From Candidatus Sumerlaeota bacterium (GTDB lineage Bacteria > Sumerlaeota > Sumerlaeia > JAFGJS01), in contig JAFGJS010000061.1 in NCBI GenBank assembly GCA_016928995.1, forward strand, positions 1 through 33,567: a stretch of DNA of 33,567 nt, written 5' to 3'. The translations under genes and the position numbers were made by a program. The notes beneath the pieces were generated by a model. It was not told where the DNA came from. It searched no databases and saw only the letters and a list, made by a program, of their open reading frames with translations. Shown piece by piece: positions 1 through 7,168 of this stretch (positions are counted from its first letter, which is position 1; each line of letters opens with the position of its first letter).

Positions 1-45
1 GCAACAAGAGCAGGAGCTTGAGCAATGTATACAAAATTGTCGCCA
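1..45. repeat. Probable right-hand end of a GAGCAA-arm dispersed element (truncated by the window edge)
   Basis: The first bases carry AAGAGCAGGAGC followed by GAGCAATGTATACAAAAT. This matches the right arm and 3' flank of the two full-length elements at 17228-17430 and 33264-33466 (AGAGCAGGAGCAAGAG in one, GAGTCAAATACACAAAAT in the other). I read it as the tail of a third copy. A short open frame (3-74) also crosses this stretch and could be the 3' end of a gene, but the repeat match explains the sequence better. Confidence 0.4.
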
Positions 46-275
46 AGGACGATCACGGCGTCAAGATTAATTGACGACACGCCCTAGGAGTTTTTTGACG
101 AAATCATATTCGCAGCTCGTTATCGCGATCCTAATTCGGTTGCCATGGAAATCAAATGGTCACGAGTATGACGATCGCTGTGCTTATTTCGATCACGATT
201 TAGACATATAACGCTAAAAATCAGCAGATTGCGGACTCATCAATTGCATTTATTTGTATGGTTCTTTTTTGGCTA

Positions 276-1007
276 TTACTCGTCCCATCTTGACCACTTC
301 ATGCCTTTGGCATCTTTAAATATCGTCAGACAATCCCAATTCATTCCAGCAACTTGAAAACACATATTGCGCCCGGTTCGCATAAGCCAAAACAAGTTTC
401 CTTGTGTATAGAAGAATTCCATTTTGCCTTGTGCTTGGTTTTTATCCCAGCAGCCTAATGGTAATGGATCTAGTTGACTTAAAAGTGCTTCAATATCTTC
501 TTTTGTGTCTGCTTTTTGAAGGAAGTACCCGCATTCCGGATCAACAGTCGCCTCAAATACAATACTTTGAAGCAAAAAAGCAGTTGTTGTCTCAGATACT
601 TTTTCCCAGGAATCGTCGATTGCCTTGGAATAATCCGGGCCAATTGAAGTGTAAACTGCTGGATCATTAGAATCGTTTGATCCTGGCTTTGCTGCCCATA
701 CCTGACACCACTGATTCTCTGCGCGAAATAATAATCCATTGTTTTCTAAGTATTCCAATCTATCTGGAGATAGAAATGAATCTTGCCTGGAATGAAAATG
801 CTTGGATCTACCAAGATTTCGATAGAACCATCTCAATGCATAAGGAATCTGTAAGGTTGTAAGTTCCTCTTCGCAATAGCCGTCTTCTTCTCCCAGTGGT
901 CGATACCAGAGTTCGATAAAATTACGTAGAAGATTTAATCTCTCGCTTGGTTTCTCTGTTTCAGAGAAACTTTTCAAAGATTCTTCAATGCTTTCTAGAT
1001 TACTCAT
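276..1007 (-). CDS. SUKH (SMI1/KNR4)-like protein, possible orphan immunity protein
   Basis: A 243-residue soluble protein with no signal peptide or membrane segment. The start at 1007 (MSNLES) is chosen because AGGGGAGG lies just upstream; a longer frame to 1061 lacks this. The segment around residues 50-120 has the SUKH-type layout: IPYALRWFYRNLGR, then a segment ending in FLSPDRLEYLENNGLLFRAENQ, then DPAVY. Many SUKH proteins are immunity proteins to contact-dependent or polymorphic toxins, and others are general binding modules. No toxin gene is visible in the window, so an immunity role is only inference. The gene is clearly more AT-rich than the metabolic genes from 1.9 kb onward, which suggests recent acquisition. 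It stands alone on the minus strand, with no coupled neighbour. Confidence 0.5.
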   Translation of the reverse strand: MSNLESIEESLKSFSETEKPSERLNLLRNFIELWYRPLGEEDGYCEEELTTLQIPYALRWFYRNLGRSKHFHSRQDSFLSPDRLEYLENNGLLFRAENQWCQVWAAKPGSNDSNDPAVYTSIGPDYSKAIDDSWEKVSETTTAFLLQSIVFEATVDPECGYFLQKADTKEDIEALLSQLDPLPLGCWDKNQAQGKMEFFYTQGNLFWLMRTGRNMCFQVAGMNWDCLTIFKDAKGMKWSRWDE

Positions 1008-1152
1008 AAATGCCTCCCCTAATGGGATCGACAGCGTCGAAATCCTCGGCAGCATCTGCATGGTTTGATCAGACGGTATATGTCTTTCATCAATCTATGT
1101 CTGACAGTTCATTCAGGAATACTACTTGTATCTTGATTCGAATGAGGACATT

Positions 1153-1632
1153 TTAAGCGAACCATTGATGGCCGCAATCCTGGCATTTGCGGTTTTTTCG
1201 GATTGGCGGCGCAAGACCGGGCACGGCGACTGATATTAAAGTCAAAACAAATGCGACAATCCAAAAAAGGCTGAATTGCCAGTTTTGGATGTTCTCCGAA
1301 CCGCATTCCGGACAGCGGAATGCCTCGCTTGGACGGATGCGATTCGCTGCAGGATTATCCTGTTCGTTCTCATGATCCGGTTTCTTCGGCCGCTGCCCCT
1401 GGATTTCGCGCAGAATTTCAAGCGCTCGCGGCACGGAACTGGCAGGAACCTGCAGTTTGATGCCGCCCAAGGCGGTCGAGTAAACGGGATTGGCGGAGAT
1501 AGCCTCTTCATCCATTAAGAAACACGGAATCCCTTCGTGTTCCAGTTCGATGCGCACCAGATGGGCGTCCAGCGGGAAATAGAACGTCGCAACCGTCGTA
1601 AAATCATCGAATGTCATCTGCGATGTAGCCAT
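1153..1632 (-). CDS. DUF2007-domain protein with a zinc ribbon split by a membrane segment
   Basis: A 159-residue protein. Residues about 8-75 look like the DUF2007 'putative signal-transducing' domain: a TVATFYFPLDAHLVRIELE strand-helix, then GIPCFLMDEE, then GGIKLQVPASSVPRALEIL. After an acidic/basic linker come two cysteine knuckles, CPECGS and CQDCGHQW, typical of a zinc ribbon. Between the knuckles lies a hydrophobic stretch (FSLFWIVAFVLTLISVAV) long enough to cross the membrane. The biochemical role of the family is unknown. The ATG at 1632 is used; an in-frame TTG at 1656 and an ATG at 1617 are alternatives and none has a good Shine-Dalgarno sequence. No operon partner is visible. Confidence 0.6.
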   Translation of the reverse strand: MATSQMTFDDFTTVATFYFPLDAHLVRIELEHEGIPCFLMDEEAISANPVYSTALGGIKLQVPASSVPRALEILREIQGQRPKKPDHENEQDNPAANRIRPSEAFRCPECGSENIQNWQFSLFWIVAFVLTLISVAVPGLAPPIRKNRKCQDCGHQWFA

Positions 1633-1737
1633 ACTGATTATTTTATCATGATGCAAACAGAGGTCAATGGCTTTCTTGACGTCTGCCGACCATCTTCCAG
1701 GAATATTCCATCGGGAATTTCTAAAAATGATGATTGT

Positions 1738-1825
1738 CGCAGAGACACGGAGCGCACAGAGTGTAAATAATTGTATTTACGTGCATTACAAAATCAGTCC
1801 TTTGTGTCTTCGTGTCTTTGTGGTG
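1738..1825. repeat. Inverted pair of CACAGAGA-type repeats
   Basis: CGCAGAGACACGGAGCGCAC at 1738-1757 is matched in inverse orientation at 1800-1825, whose reverse complement contains CACAAAGACACGAAGACACA. About 38 AT-rich bases separate the arms. The same repeat words occur as direct copies at 23009-23077. This is the dispersed intergenic repeat seen in many environmental genomes; as RNA the arms could pair. It lies in the 310-bp gap between the DUF2007 gene and thiE, where I see no other gene. Confidence 0.6.
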
Positions 1826-1942
1826 ATTTTATTGAGGTTCCTTTTAATCAATTCAGGCCGCCGCCGTCCATAAAATCGCTTGCAACACGTCGGGCGAGTC
1901 CGCATCATGCACAGCCTGAAGCTTGAGATAACGTAAAGACTG

Positions 1943-2602
1943 ATGGAAAACCACCCGCGGCGCCAGCCGATCCAGCAATGGGACATTTATCCGATCACCA
2001 GCCTCGAACTGGCGAACGGCAGGAGCTATCCGGAAATCGCGGAGGCGATGCTGGAGGGCGGAGCGCGCGTGATCCAACTGCGCGACAAGCAGACCGACTT
2101 TCACGACCTGGTGAAAGCCGGTCGCGATATGGCGCGGATCGTGCGCGACAGCGGGGCGCAGCTGATCGTGAACGACAATCCGTATCTGGCCAAGGAGATC
2201 GGCGCGGACGGCGTGCACCTGGGGCAGACGGATTGTCCGGTGGACATCGCGCGGGACATTCTGGGGCCGAACAAGCTCATCGGCCTATCCACGCATACGA
2301 TCCACCAGGCCTTGCGGGCGCAGATGCTGCCGAATGTGGATTACATCGGCTGGGGCCCGATTTTCGCCACGGAGACCAAGCCCGGCGCCAATGAGCCGCT
2401 GGGGCTGGACGGCGTGGCGTGGGCCGCGCGCAACCTGAAGATCGCGTTCGTTTGCATCGGCGGCATCAATGCGGAGAACATAGAGAGCCTGGCGCAGCGC
2501 GGCGCGAAAATCTGCGCGGCTGTTTCCGCCGTCATGCAAAATGAGGACATCACCGCATCGACACGAAAATTGCGGCAAATGCTGACCGGCGACCAGGAAT
2601 AG
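1943..2602 (+). CDS. thiE: Thiamine-phosphate synthase
   Basis: A 219-residue TIM-barrel enzyme that joins hydroxymethylpyrimidine diphosphate to thiazole phosphate, giving thiamine monophosphate in the cytoplasm. Visible family motifs in order are VIQLRDKQ, LIVNDN, ADGVHLGQ, IGLSTHT, DYIGWGPIFATETKPG and CIGGI, and the length is normal. They favour true ThiE over the TenI paralogue because the substrate-binding Q-R-K and N-D residues and the ATETKPG loop are kept. The start at 1943 has only a weak ribosome-binding site. No other thi gene is adjacent and I see no TPP riboswitch (no CTGAGA box) in the upstream gap. It is followed 34 nt later by the sulfotransferase gene on the same strand. Confidence 0.92.
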   Translation: MENHPRRQPIQQWDIYPITSLELANGRSYPEIAEAMLEGGARVIQLRDKQTDFHDLVKAGRDMARIVRDSGAQLIVNDNPYLAKEIGADGVHLGQTDCPVDIARDILGPNKLIGLSTHTIHQALRAQMLPNVDYIGWGPIFATETKPGANEPLGLDGVAWAARNLKIAFVCIGGINAENIESLAQRGAKICAAVSAVMQNEDITASTRKLRQMLTGDQE

Positions 2603-2636
2603 ACTCAGCCGGTATATCGTCTCAAAGGGCTTTGAT

Positions 2637-3422
2637 ATGCGAAAAATCTTGATTTACACCATGCATAAATCGGCCTCGATGTTTCTGTTTGAACTCATCG
2701 GTGAAATGGCTCGCATCCTGGAACTCCCGCACTATTCCGACAATATCGAATCATGCCGCGAGCTTCTCAGGAACTCATGCTGGAACGGCCTGATGAACGA
2801 CGAGAGCGGACCGGCGTGCTTTGGACCGATCCGTGTGGGAGAATACATCCCTCAGTTCCCGGAAAATCCGGAAGATTATTCGATTATTGTGCACTTGCGC
2901 GATCCCAGGGACGTGTTGACCTCTCTATATTATTCGTACGTATACAGCCATCCCAGGGAAGTGGGCGTGTTTAATCCGTCGGACGATCAAAGAGGGGAGT
3001 GGGAGCAACAGGGCATTGATGAGTTCGTGTTAGAACACGCTTCTGAATTTGTGCAGCGCTATGCAGAAGTGCAGACTAACCTGCTCGGAAATGACAATGT
3101 TTTGTTGCTGAAATATGAAACGATGGTGACCGGGTTCGATCGATGGCTGACTGATTTTTTATCGGCCTTTCAGCACATTGAACCTCCGCGTAGGAAGGCT
3201 ATCGGTGTTTTGCCGCTTCCCCAGGCCACGTATGAAACGATCTATAAGAAGCTTTATCATAAACACCGGGCAAGTTTCACCGTGAAAAGCGAAGATCGAT
3301 ATCAGCATAAACGGCAAATCCAACCGGGGGATCATCAGCGCAAATTAACCGCCGGCACGATTGACGCGCTTAATGAGCGATTTTCCGGAGTGCTGCAGGC
3401 GTTGCAGTATGAAGTGCGATGA
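2637..3422 (+). CDS. Sulfotransferase-family protein (PAPS-dependent type)
   Basis: A 261-residue cytoplasmic-type protein. Residues 8-20 (TMHKSASMFLFEL) have the 5'-phosphosulfate-binding loop pattern, here MHKSAS rather than the classic PKSGTT. Residues 84-97 (IVHLRDPRDVLTSL) form the 3'-phosphate-binding motif with the conserved Arg and Ser, and a basic C-terminal HKRQIQPGD segment resembles the RKG-type PAPS loop. Sulfotransferases of this fold transfer sulfate from PAPS to hydroxyl or amino groups; the acceptor cannot be inferred. AGGG lies 8 nt before the ATG. Base composition is slightly more AT-rich than that of its neighbours. It is probably co-transcribed with thiE by proximity only; no shared pathway is evident. 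Confidence 0.75.
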   Translation: MRKILIYTMHKSASMFLFELIGEMARILELPHYSDNIESCRELLRNSCWNGLMNDESGPACFGPIRVGEYIPQFPENPEDYSIIVHLRDPRDVLTSLYYSYVYSHPREVGVFNPSDDQRGEWEQQGIDEFVLEHASEFVQRYAEVQTNLLGNDNVLLLKYETMVTGFDRWLTDFLSAFQHIEPPRRKAIGVLPLPQATYETIYKKLYHKHRASFTVKSEDRYQHKRQIQPGDHQRKLTAGTIDALNERFSGVLQALQYEVR

Positions 3423-3474
3423 AGCTGTGTGGAATCAAGATTGAATGATCGCATCATAAGGAGCATAGACGACA

Positions 3475-4863
3475 ATGGGCGAGTTTCGCATCGAAAAGGA
3501 TTCATTGGGCGAGATCCGCGTTCCGGCTGAGGCGCTGTATTCGGCGCAAACCCAACGCGCCGTGGATAATTTCCCGATCAGCGGCATTCGCTTTCCCCGC
3601 CCGTTTATCCGCGCGCTCGGGCTGATCAAAGCCGCAGCGGCGCAGGCGAACCTGGAATTGGCGCTGCTCGACGCCGAGCTCGGCAAGGCGATCATGGAAG
3701 CGGCGGACGAGGTCGCCGGCGGCAAGTGGGATGAGCATTTCCCCATTGACATCTATCAAACTGGCTCCGGCACCTCGACAAACATGAACGCGAACGAGGT
3801 GATCGCCACGCGCGCGTCGCAGATCTTGGGCAAGCCGCACAGCGTGCATCCCAACGATCATGTGAACATGGGGCAGTCGTCGAACGACGTGATCCCCACG
3901 GCGATCCACGTGGCCGCTTGCATCGAGGTTCAGGAGACGCTGCTGCCGGGCATGAACGTCCTGCGCGAATCGCTGCTTAAGCGCGCGGAAGCGCTCAAGC
4001 ACGTGGTGAAAACCGGACGTACGCATCTGATGGACGCCATGCCGCTGACGCTGGGGCAGGAGCTCGGCGGCTGGGCTTTCCAAGTGCAACAATGCATTGA
4101 GCGCACGCAGGATACGATGCGCCGTATGCGCTATCTGCCGCAAGGCGGAACGGCCGTCGGCACGGGGATCAATGCGCATCCCAGTCTTGGCCGCGTGATC
4201 GCCGCGGCGCTGGCGGAAAAAACAGGCATTCCATTCGAGGAGACGCCGAACCACTTCGCCGCGCAATCGGCGATGGACGCGCCCGCGGAACTCAGCGGGC
4301 AATTGAAGACCTCCGCCTCGGCGCTGATGAAAATCGCCAACGACCTGCGCTGGATGAACAGCGGCCCCATCGCCGGACTGAACGAGATCACGCTGCCCGG
4401 TCTGCAGCCGGGCTCCAGCATCATGCCCGGCAAGATCAATCCGGTCATCTGCGAGGCGATGATGATGGTCTGCGGCCAGGTCATCGCCAACGATACGGCG
4501 GTCGCCATCGGCAACGCGCGCGGCAATTTTCAGCTCAATGTGATGCTCCCGTTGATCGCGCATAACCTGCTGAATTCGATCACGATTCTGGGCAACGCCT
4601 GCCGCGTGATGGCGGAAAAGGCCGTGGACGGCTTCAAGGTGCATACGGATCGCATCGGCGGCCTTGTGGCGAAAAATCCGATCCTGGTCACGGCGTTGAA
4701 CGCGATCATCGGCTATGACAAAGCGGCCATGATCGCCAAGCGCGCCTACGCCGAAGGACGCACGCTGAAGGAAGTGGCGCTGGAGGAGACCAAGCTGAGC
4801 GCCGCGGATCTGGATCGCATCCTGGATCCGATTCAGCTCGCCGAGGGCGGAATCAAGCAGTGA
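3475..4863 (+). CDS. fumC: Class II fumarate hydratase
   Basis: A 462-residue enzyme interconverting fumarate and malate in the TCA cycle; iron-independent, homotetrameric in the family. The signature GSSIMPGKIN sits at 313-322 with the catalytic-loop serine at 315; GRTHLMDAMP at 181-190 supplies His184; SGTSTNMNANEV near 98-109 and SSNDVIPTA near 135-143 complete the active site. Length is typical. The GTG in GGTAVGTGIN and the fumarase-like ending separate it from aspartase and argininosuccinate lyase. AAGGAG lies 11 nt upstream of the ATG. Its stop codon overlaps the start of the next gene (GTGA), so the pair is translationally coupled. Confidence 0.96.
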   Translation: MGEFRIEKDSLGEIRVPAEALYSAQTQRAVDNFPISGIRFPRPFIRALGLIKAAAAQANLELALLDAELGKAIMEAADEVAGGKWDEHFPIDIYQTGSGTSTNMNANEVIATRASQILGKPHSVHPNDHVNMGQSSNDVIPTAIHVAACIEVQETLLPGMNVLRESLLKRAEALKHVVKTGRTHLMDAMPLTLGQELGGWAFQVQQCIERTQDTMRRMRYLPQGGTAVGTGINAHPSLGRVIAAALAEKTGIPFEETPNHFAAQSAMDAPAELSGQLKTSASALMKIANDLRWMNSGPIAGLNEITLPGLQPGSSIMPGKINPVICEAMMMVCGQVIANDTAVAIGNARGNFQLNVMLPLIAHNLLNSITILGNACRVMAEKAVDGFKVHTDRIGGLVAKNPILVTALNAIIGYDKAAMIAKRAYAEGRTLKEVALEETKLSAADLDRILDPIQLAEGGIKQ

Positions 4864-5618
4864 CCTGGTTTGATGATCATGTCGAGATTCCGGCGGAAAT
4901 CGAACGCTCGCTGCACCAGCTTTTCGCCGCATTGAAAACCGCGCCGGACGGCGCTGTGTTCAATCCCTGGTTCGACGTCGATCCCGATTATGACCAATCG
5001 AAAAAATGTCCGGCCATCCGCCGCGCGCAATTGCGGCAGTGCCTGGCGGAACGCTGGATGCATCCCGCGCGCTGCCTGCTCATCGCCGAGGCCATCGGCT
5101 ATCAGGGCGGCCATTTCACCGGCATGGCGATGACCTCCGAACGATTGCTGCTGGGCGAGCTGGAAGCCAAGGGACTTTGTCCCGGCCACGTGTTTCTTGG
5201 TCTCGAACCGCGCCGCACCAGCAATCCCGCGTCGCCCAAACTGAAAAACGTGATTCAAGCGAAGGGTTTCAATGAACCGACCGCAACCGTGGTGTGGGGC
5301 TGGATCGTGGATTCCGGTTTCGATACGCGCGACTTCATTCTCTGGAACGCCTTTGCCTGGCATCCCTTTCACGCAAACAAAGGCATGCTCAGCAATCGCA
5401 CGCCGAACGACGATGAGCTCCAGCAAGGCCGGCATGCCTTGATTACGCTGCTCGAACTCAGCCGCAAGCATTGCGGCGATGAGCTGCGCATCGTCGCCAT
5501 CGGCAAAAAATCCGCCGAGTTGCTCAGCGCGCTTGACGTCTCCGCGCCATCCGTGCGGCATCCAGCCAATGGCGGCGTGCCGGAATTCCGCCGCCAGATG
5601 AATGAACTTCTGCGCTGA
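4860..5618 (+). CDS. Uracil-DNA-glycosylase-superfamily protein
   Basis: A 252-residue protein starting with GTG at 4860 that overlaps the fumC stop by 4 nt. It matches the bacterial UDG-fold family in which motif 1 reads GEAPGYRG..TG..FTSE: here residues 74-94 give IAEAIGYQGGHFTG then MAMTSE. It also has LWNAFAWHPF at 161-170, LSNRTPND at 177-184 and a C-terminal RHPANGG at 233-239, the usual His-Pro-Ser/Ala DNA-contact loop. The family excises or binds uracil in DNA; activity of this member is untested. The usual GEAPG is AEAIG here (Gly to Ala and Pro to Ile), which could alter catalysis. The link with fumC is likely only operon packing. Confidence 0.75.
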   Translation: MTWFDDHVEIPAEIERSLHQLFAALKTAPDGAVFNPWFDVDPDYDQSKKCPAIRRAQLRQCLAERWMHPARCLLIAEAIGYQGGHFTGMAMTSERLLLGELEAKGLCPGHVFLGLEPRRTSNPASPKLKNVIQAKGFNEPTATVVWGWIVDSGFDTRDFILWNAFAWHPFHANKGMLSNRTPNDDELQQGRHALITLLELSRKHCGDELRIVAIGKKSAELLSALDVSAPSVRHPANGGVPEFRRQMNELLR

Positions 5619-5704
5619 ATGCGAATACGGAATAAGCTGATCAACAAAGCAACCATCACTTCGATGTCTTGCATCATCGTCTTGATCGTTATGGATCGAC
5701 GATA

Positions 5705-5768
5705 GCATTTATCGAAAGTTTTTGCGTATTGGTCAGCGGTCACTGCCGAGGGCGGCTGTGCCACATTT
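5705..5768 (+). repeat. Dispersed 64-bp intergenic repeat, copy 1
   Basis: This stretch matches 20571-20633 with only three substitutions and one T insertion by hand alignment. Shared words include GCGTATTGGTCAGCGGTCAC and GGGCGGCTGTGCCACATTT. It lies outside genes in both places and in the same orientation. No open frame is conserved between the copies beyond what near-identity forces. The core GCGGCTGTGCC recurs in the left arm of the 12-kb element (12162-12172). Confidence 0.85.
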
Positions 5769-5831
5769 GATGGATGCAGATAAAGCTTTCGAGAGCTGCT
5801 TGCTCTGTTGAAAGGCTATGAATTGATGATC

Positions 5832-5932
5832 GCACTCGTACGCGTACTTGATAATAAGTTGCAATCCGGCACGAAAGCGATTAAATCGAGCACGAGTACG
5901 AGTACCGCTACGCTGAGTACGAGTACGAGATA
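5832..5932. repeat. GAGTAC-arm palindromic element
   Basis: The left arm CACTCGTACGCGTACTTGA (5833-5851) pairs in inverse orientation with GAGCACGAGTACGAGTAC (5888-5905). A further GAGTACGAGTACGAGA block follows at 5915-5930. In between on the right side is CCGCTACGCTGAG; its reverse complement CTCAGCGTAGCGG shares CAGCGTAGC with the right arm of the 12-kb four-helix-bundle element. No ORF is inside. Confidence 0.6.
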
Positions 5933-6150
5933 GGGTTTTCAACAAAGCAAGAATGGTCTTAAAAAACTTAAAATACGAACCAGGGGTGGCAATAATTATC
6001 ATAAAATCAATCCGCTACGCGGCATTGAGTCGTTGTCTAAAATTTCAATTAAAATTCTTGAATGTCTTTTTAACCGATGGTAGGATGCATACGCTAACTG
6101 ATAGCAAACGCAATCATTATCGCTTTTTCATGTGATCGAGGCGCCAAAAA

Positions 6151-6183
6151 CAAACGCCGCAGAGCTTATTGCTGCGGCGTTTG
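6151..6183 (-). terminator. Perfect 12-bp hairpin; reads as a Rho-independent terminator on the minus strand
   Basis: CAAACGCCGCAG (6151-6162) and CTGCGGCGTTTG (6172-6183) are exact inverse complements around a 9-nt loop. On the minus strand the stem is followed directly by TTTTTGG; on plus there is no T-run. Oddly, there is no minus-strand gene immediately upstream of it, so it may block antisense or read-through transcription, or have lost its gene. Confidence 0.6.
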
Positions 6184-6298
6184 CCATATGTATTTGTTCA
6201 TTTTAATGCACAAAATGGCATTGTGCTGGACATGCTGGCCACGGCAAGGTTTGATGTCTGTGTTTTCATGGCGATTCAAATCACTTGGTGAACACGGC

Positions 6299-7147
6299 AT
6301 GCGTTTTGTTTCTTTCCCTCTGCGATGGATTGTTCTGTTGAGTTTGGCGGGGCTGTTGAGCGGCTGCTGCATGCTCGGCAGAGAGTCCTATGATTCTCCC
6401 TGGCCGGCGCCGTTGCCTGAAGCGCTCACGCAAGATCAGGCATCGCGCCTGCTCCAAGCGCGTTCCCCGGAGATCGCATCGCTGCAGTGTCAGACTCGCA
6501 CAGTGATTCAGCGCCGGCGGCGGCCCGGCAAACTCGACCTGAGCGTTACGTTGCTCTATCAAAGTCCGGAGCAATTGCGCCTCATCGCCCGACAGCCGGG
6601 CATCGAAGAGCTGGCGATGGACTGGCTGATGACCGGCGACGCCTTTATGATTCAATTGCCGCGGCAGGGCGCGATGTCATGGGGGAGTTTGCGGGCCTTG
6701 AGAGCGGCGGACAATCCGCTTGGCCGTTTGAGGCCTTTGCTGGTGGTTGACGCGCTCACCGCTGAAAATTTGCTCGCGCAAGCATTGGCCGATCCAGACG
6801 CTCAGGCGGAATGGAAGATTAAGCGGGAACGCTATGACGCGATGCTGGAATCCGGCGGCCGGCGTTTTGAGTATCGCCTGCGCCGGACGGATTTGTTGCC
6901 TGAACGCCTGATCATCAGCGACGATCAAGGCAAGAAACTTGCGCGGATCTATTATGAGGGATTCAATCTGGATGCGGATACGCCTGTGCCCAGCGCGATG
7001 AAAATCGTGGACGTGCTCAGCGGCACAATCCTGCGCGTGAAGGTGAAGGTTTTGAAGCGGAATCCAGCGTTGAAAAACGCGGTCTTTCAGATGCAGCCCA
7101 ATCCGCGGCTGCGATACATCCCGCCGGATGAGCTTCAGCTGGATTGA
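6299..7147 (+). CDS. LolA/DUF4292-like outer-membrane lipoprotein
   Basis: A 282-residue lipoprotein precursor. The start at 6299 is chosen because it gives a textbook leader, a basic MRFVSFPLR then a hydrophobic core, ending in the lipobox LLSGC with Cys23 as the lipidated residue. Longer in-frame starts upstream only add an unlikely extension. The body resembles the LolA/LolB half-barrel in its DUF4292-type form: QARSPEIASLQCQTRTVIQ early, a LSVTLLYQSPEQLRLIAR strand pair, ELAMDWLMTGDAFMIQLP, and a late RIYYEGF and KIVDVLSG. Family members sit in the periplasmic leaflet and are thought to handle lipoproteins or lipids. It is convergent with the response-regulator gene, with only 21 bp between them. 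Confidence 0.65.
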   Translation: MRFVSFPLRWIVLLSLAGLLSGCCMLGRESYDSPWPAPLPEALTQDQASRLLQARSPEIASLQCQTRTVIQRRRRPGKLDLSVTLLYQSPEQLRLIARQPGIEELAMDWLMTGDAFMIQLPRQGAMSWGSLRALRAADNPLGRLRPLLVVDALTAENLLAQALADPDAQAEWKIKRERYDAMLESGGRRFEYRLRRTDLLPERLIISDDQGKKLARIYYEGFNLDADTPVPSAMKIVDVLSGTILRVKVKVLKRNPALKNAVFQMQPNPRLRYIPPDELQLD

Positions 7148-7168
7148 TTGTCGTCTTCCAGCGGATGC

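Larger units (their letters stand above)
5619..6298. other. 680-bp gene-free region made of repeats, AT-rich sequence and a hairpin
   Basis: No convincing gene is present. The stretch contains the 64-bp dispersed repeat (5705-5768), a GAGTAC-arm element (5832-5932), about 215 bp of AT-rich sequence, and a perfect 12-bp hairpin (6151-6183). The 12-mer TCAACAAAGCAA occurs at 5641-5652 and again at 5939-5950, bracketing the two repeats. The window's AT-rich plus-strand frame starting near 6188 is not coding before the lipoprotein start at 6299. Confidence 0.7.

Noticed and set aside
3-74. 24-codon open end at the window start as the 3' end of a gene
   Set aside because: The same bases match the arm and flank of the GAGCAA elements, which explains them better.
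1830-1942. Possible TPP riboswitch before thiE
   Set aside because: No CTGAGA or ACCTGA box and no matching helix pattern are present.
1853-2218. Minus-strand frame ending in YLKLQAVHDADSPDVLQAIL
   Set aside because: The last 30 codons look gene-like and could be the 3' remnant of a lost gene, but the rest is antisense to thiE and I recognise no family.
3502-4932. 476-codon open frame on the minus strand opposite fumC
   Set aside because: Its translation is Arg/His-rich and matches no family; it is the antisense shadow of an unmistakable fumC.
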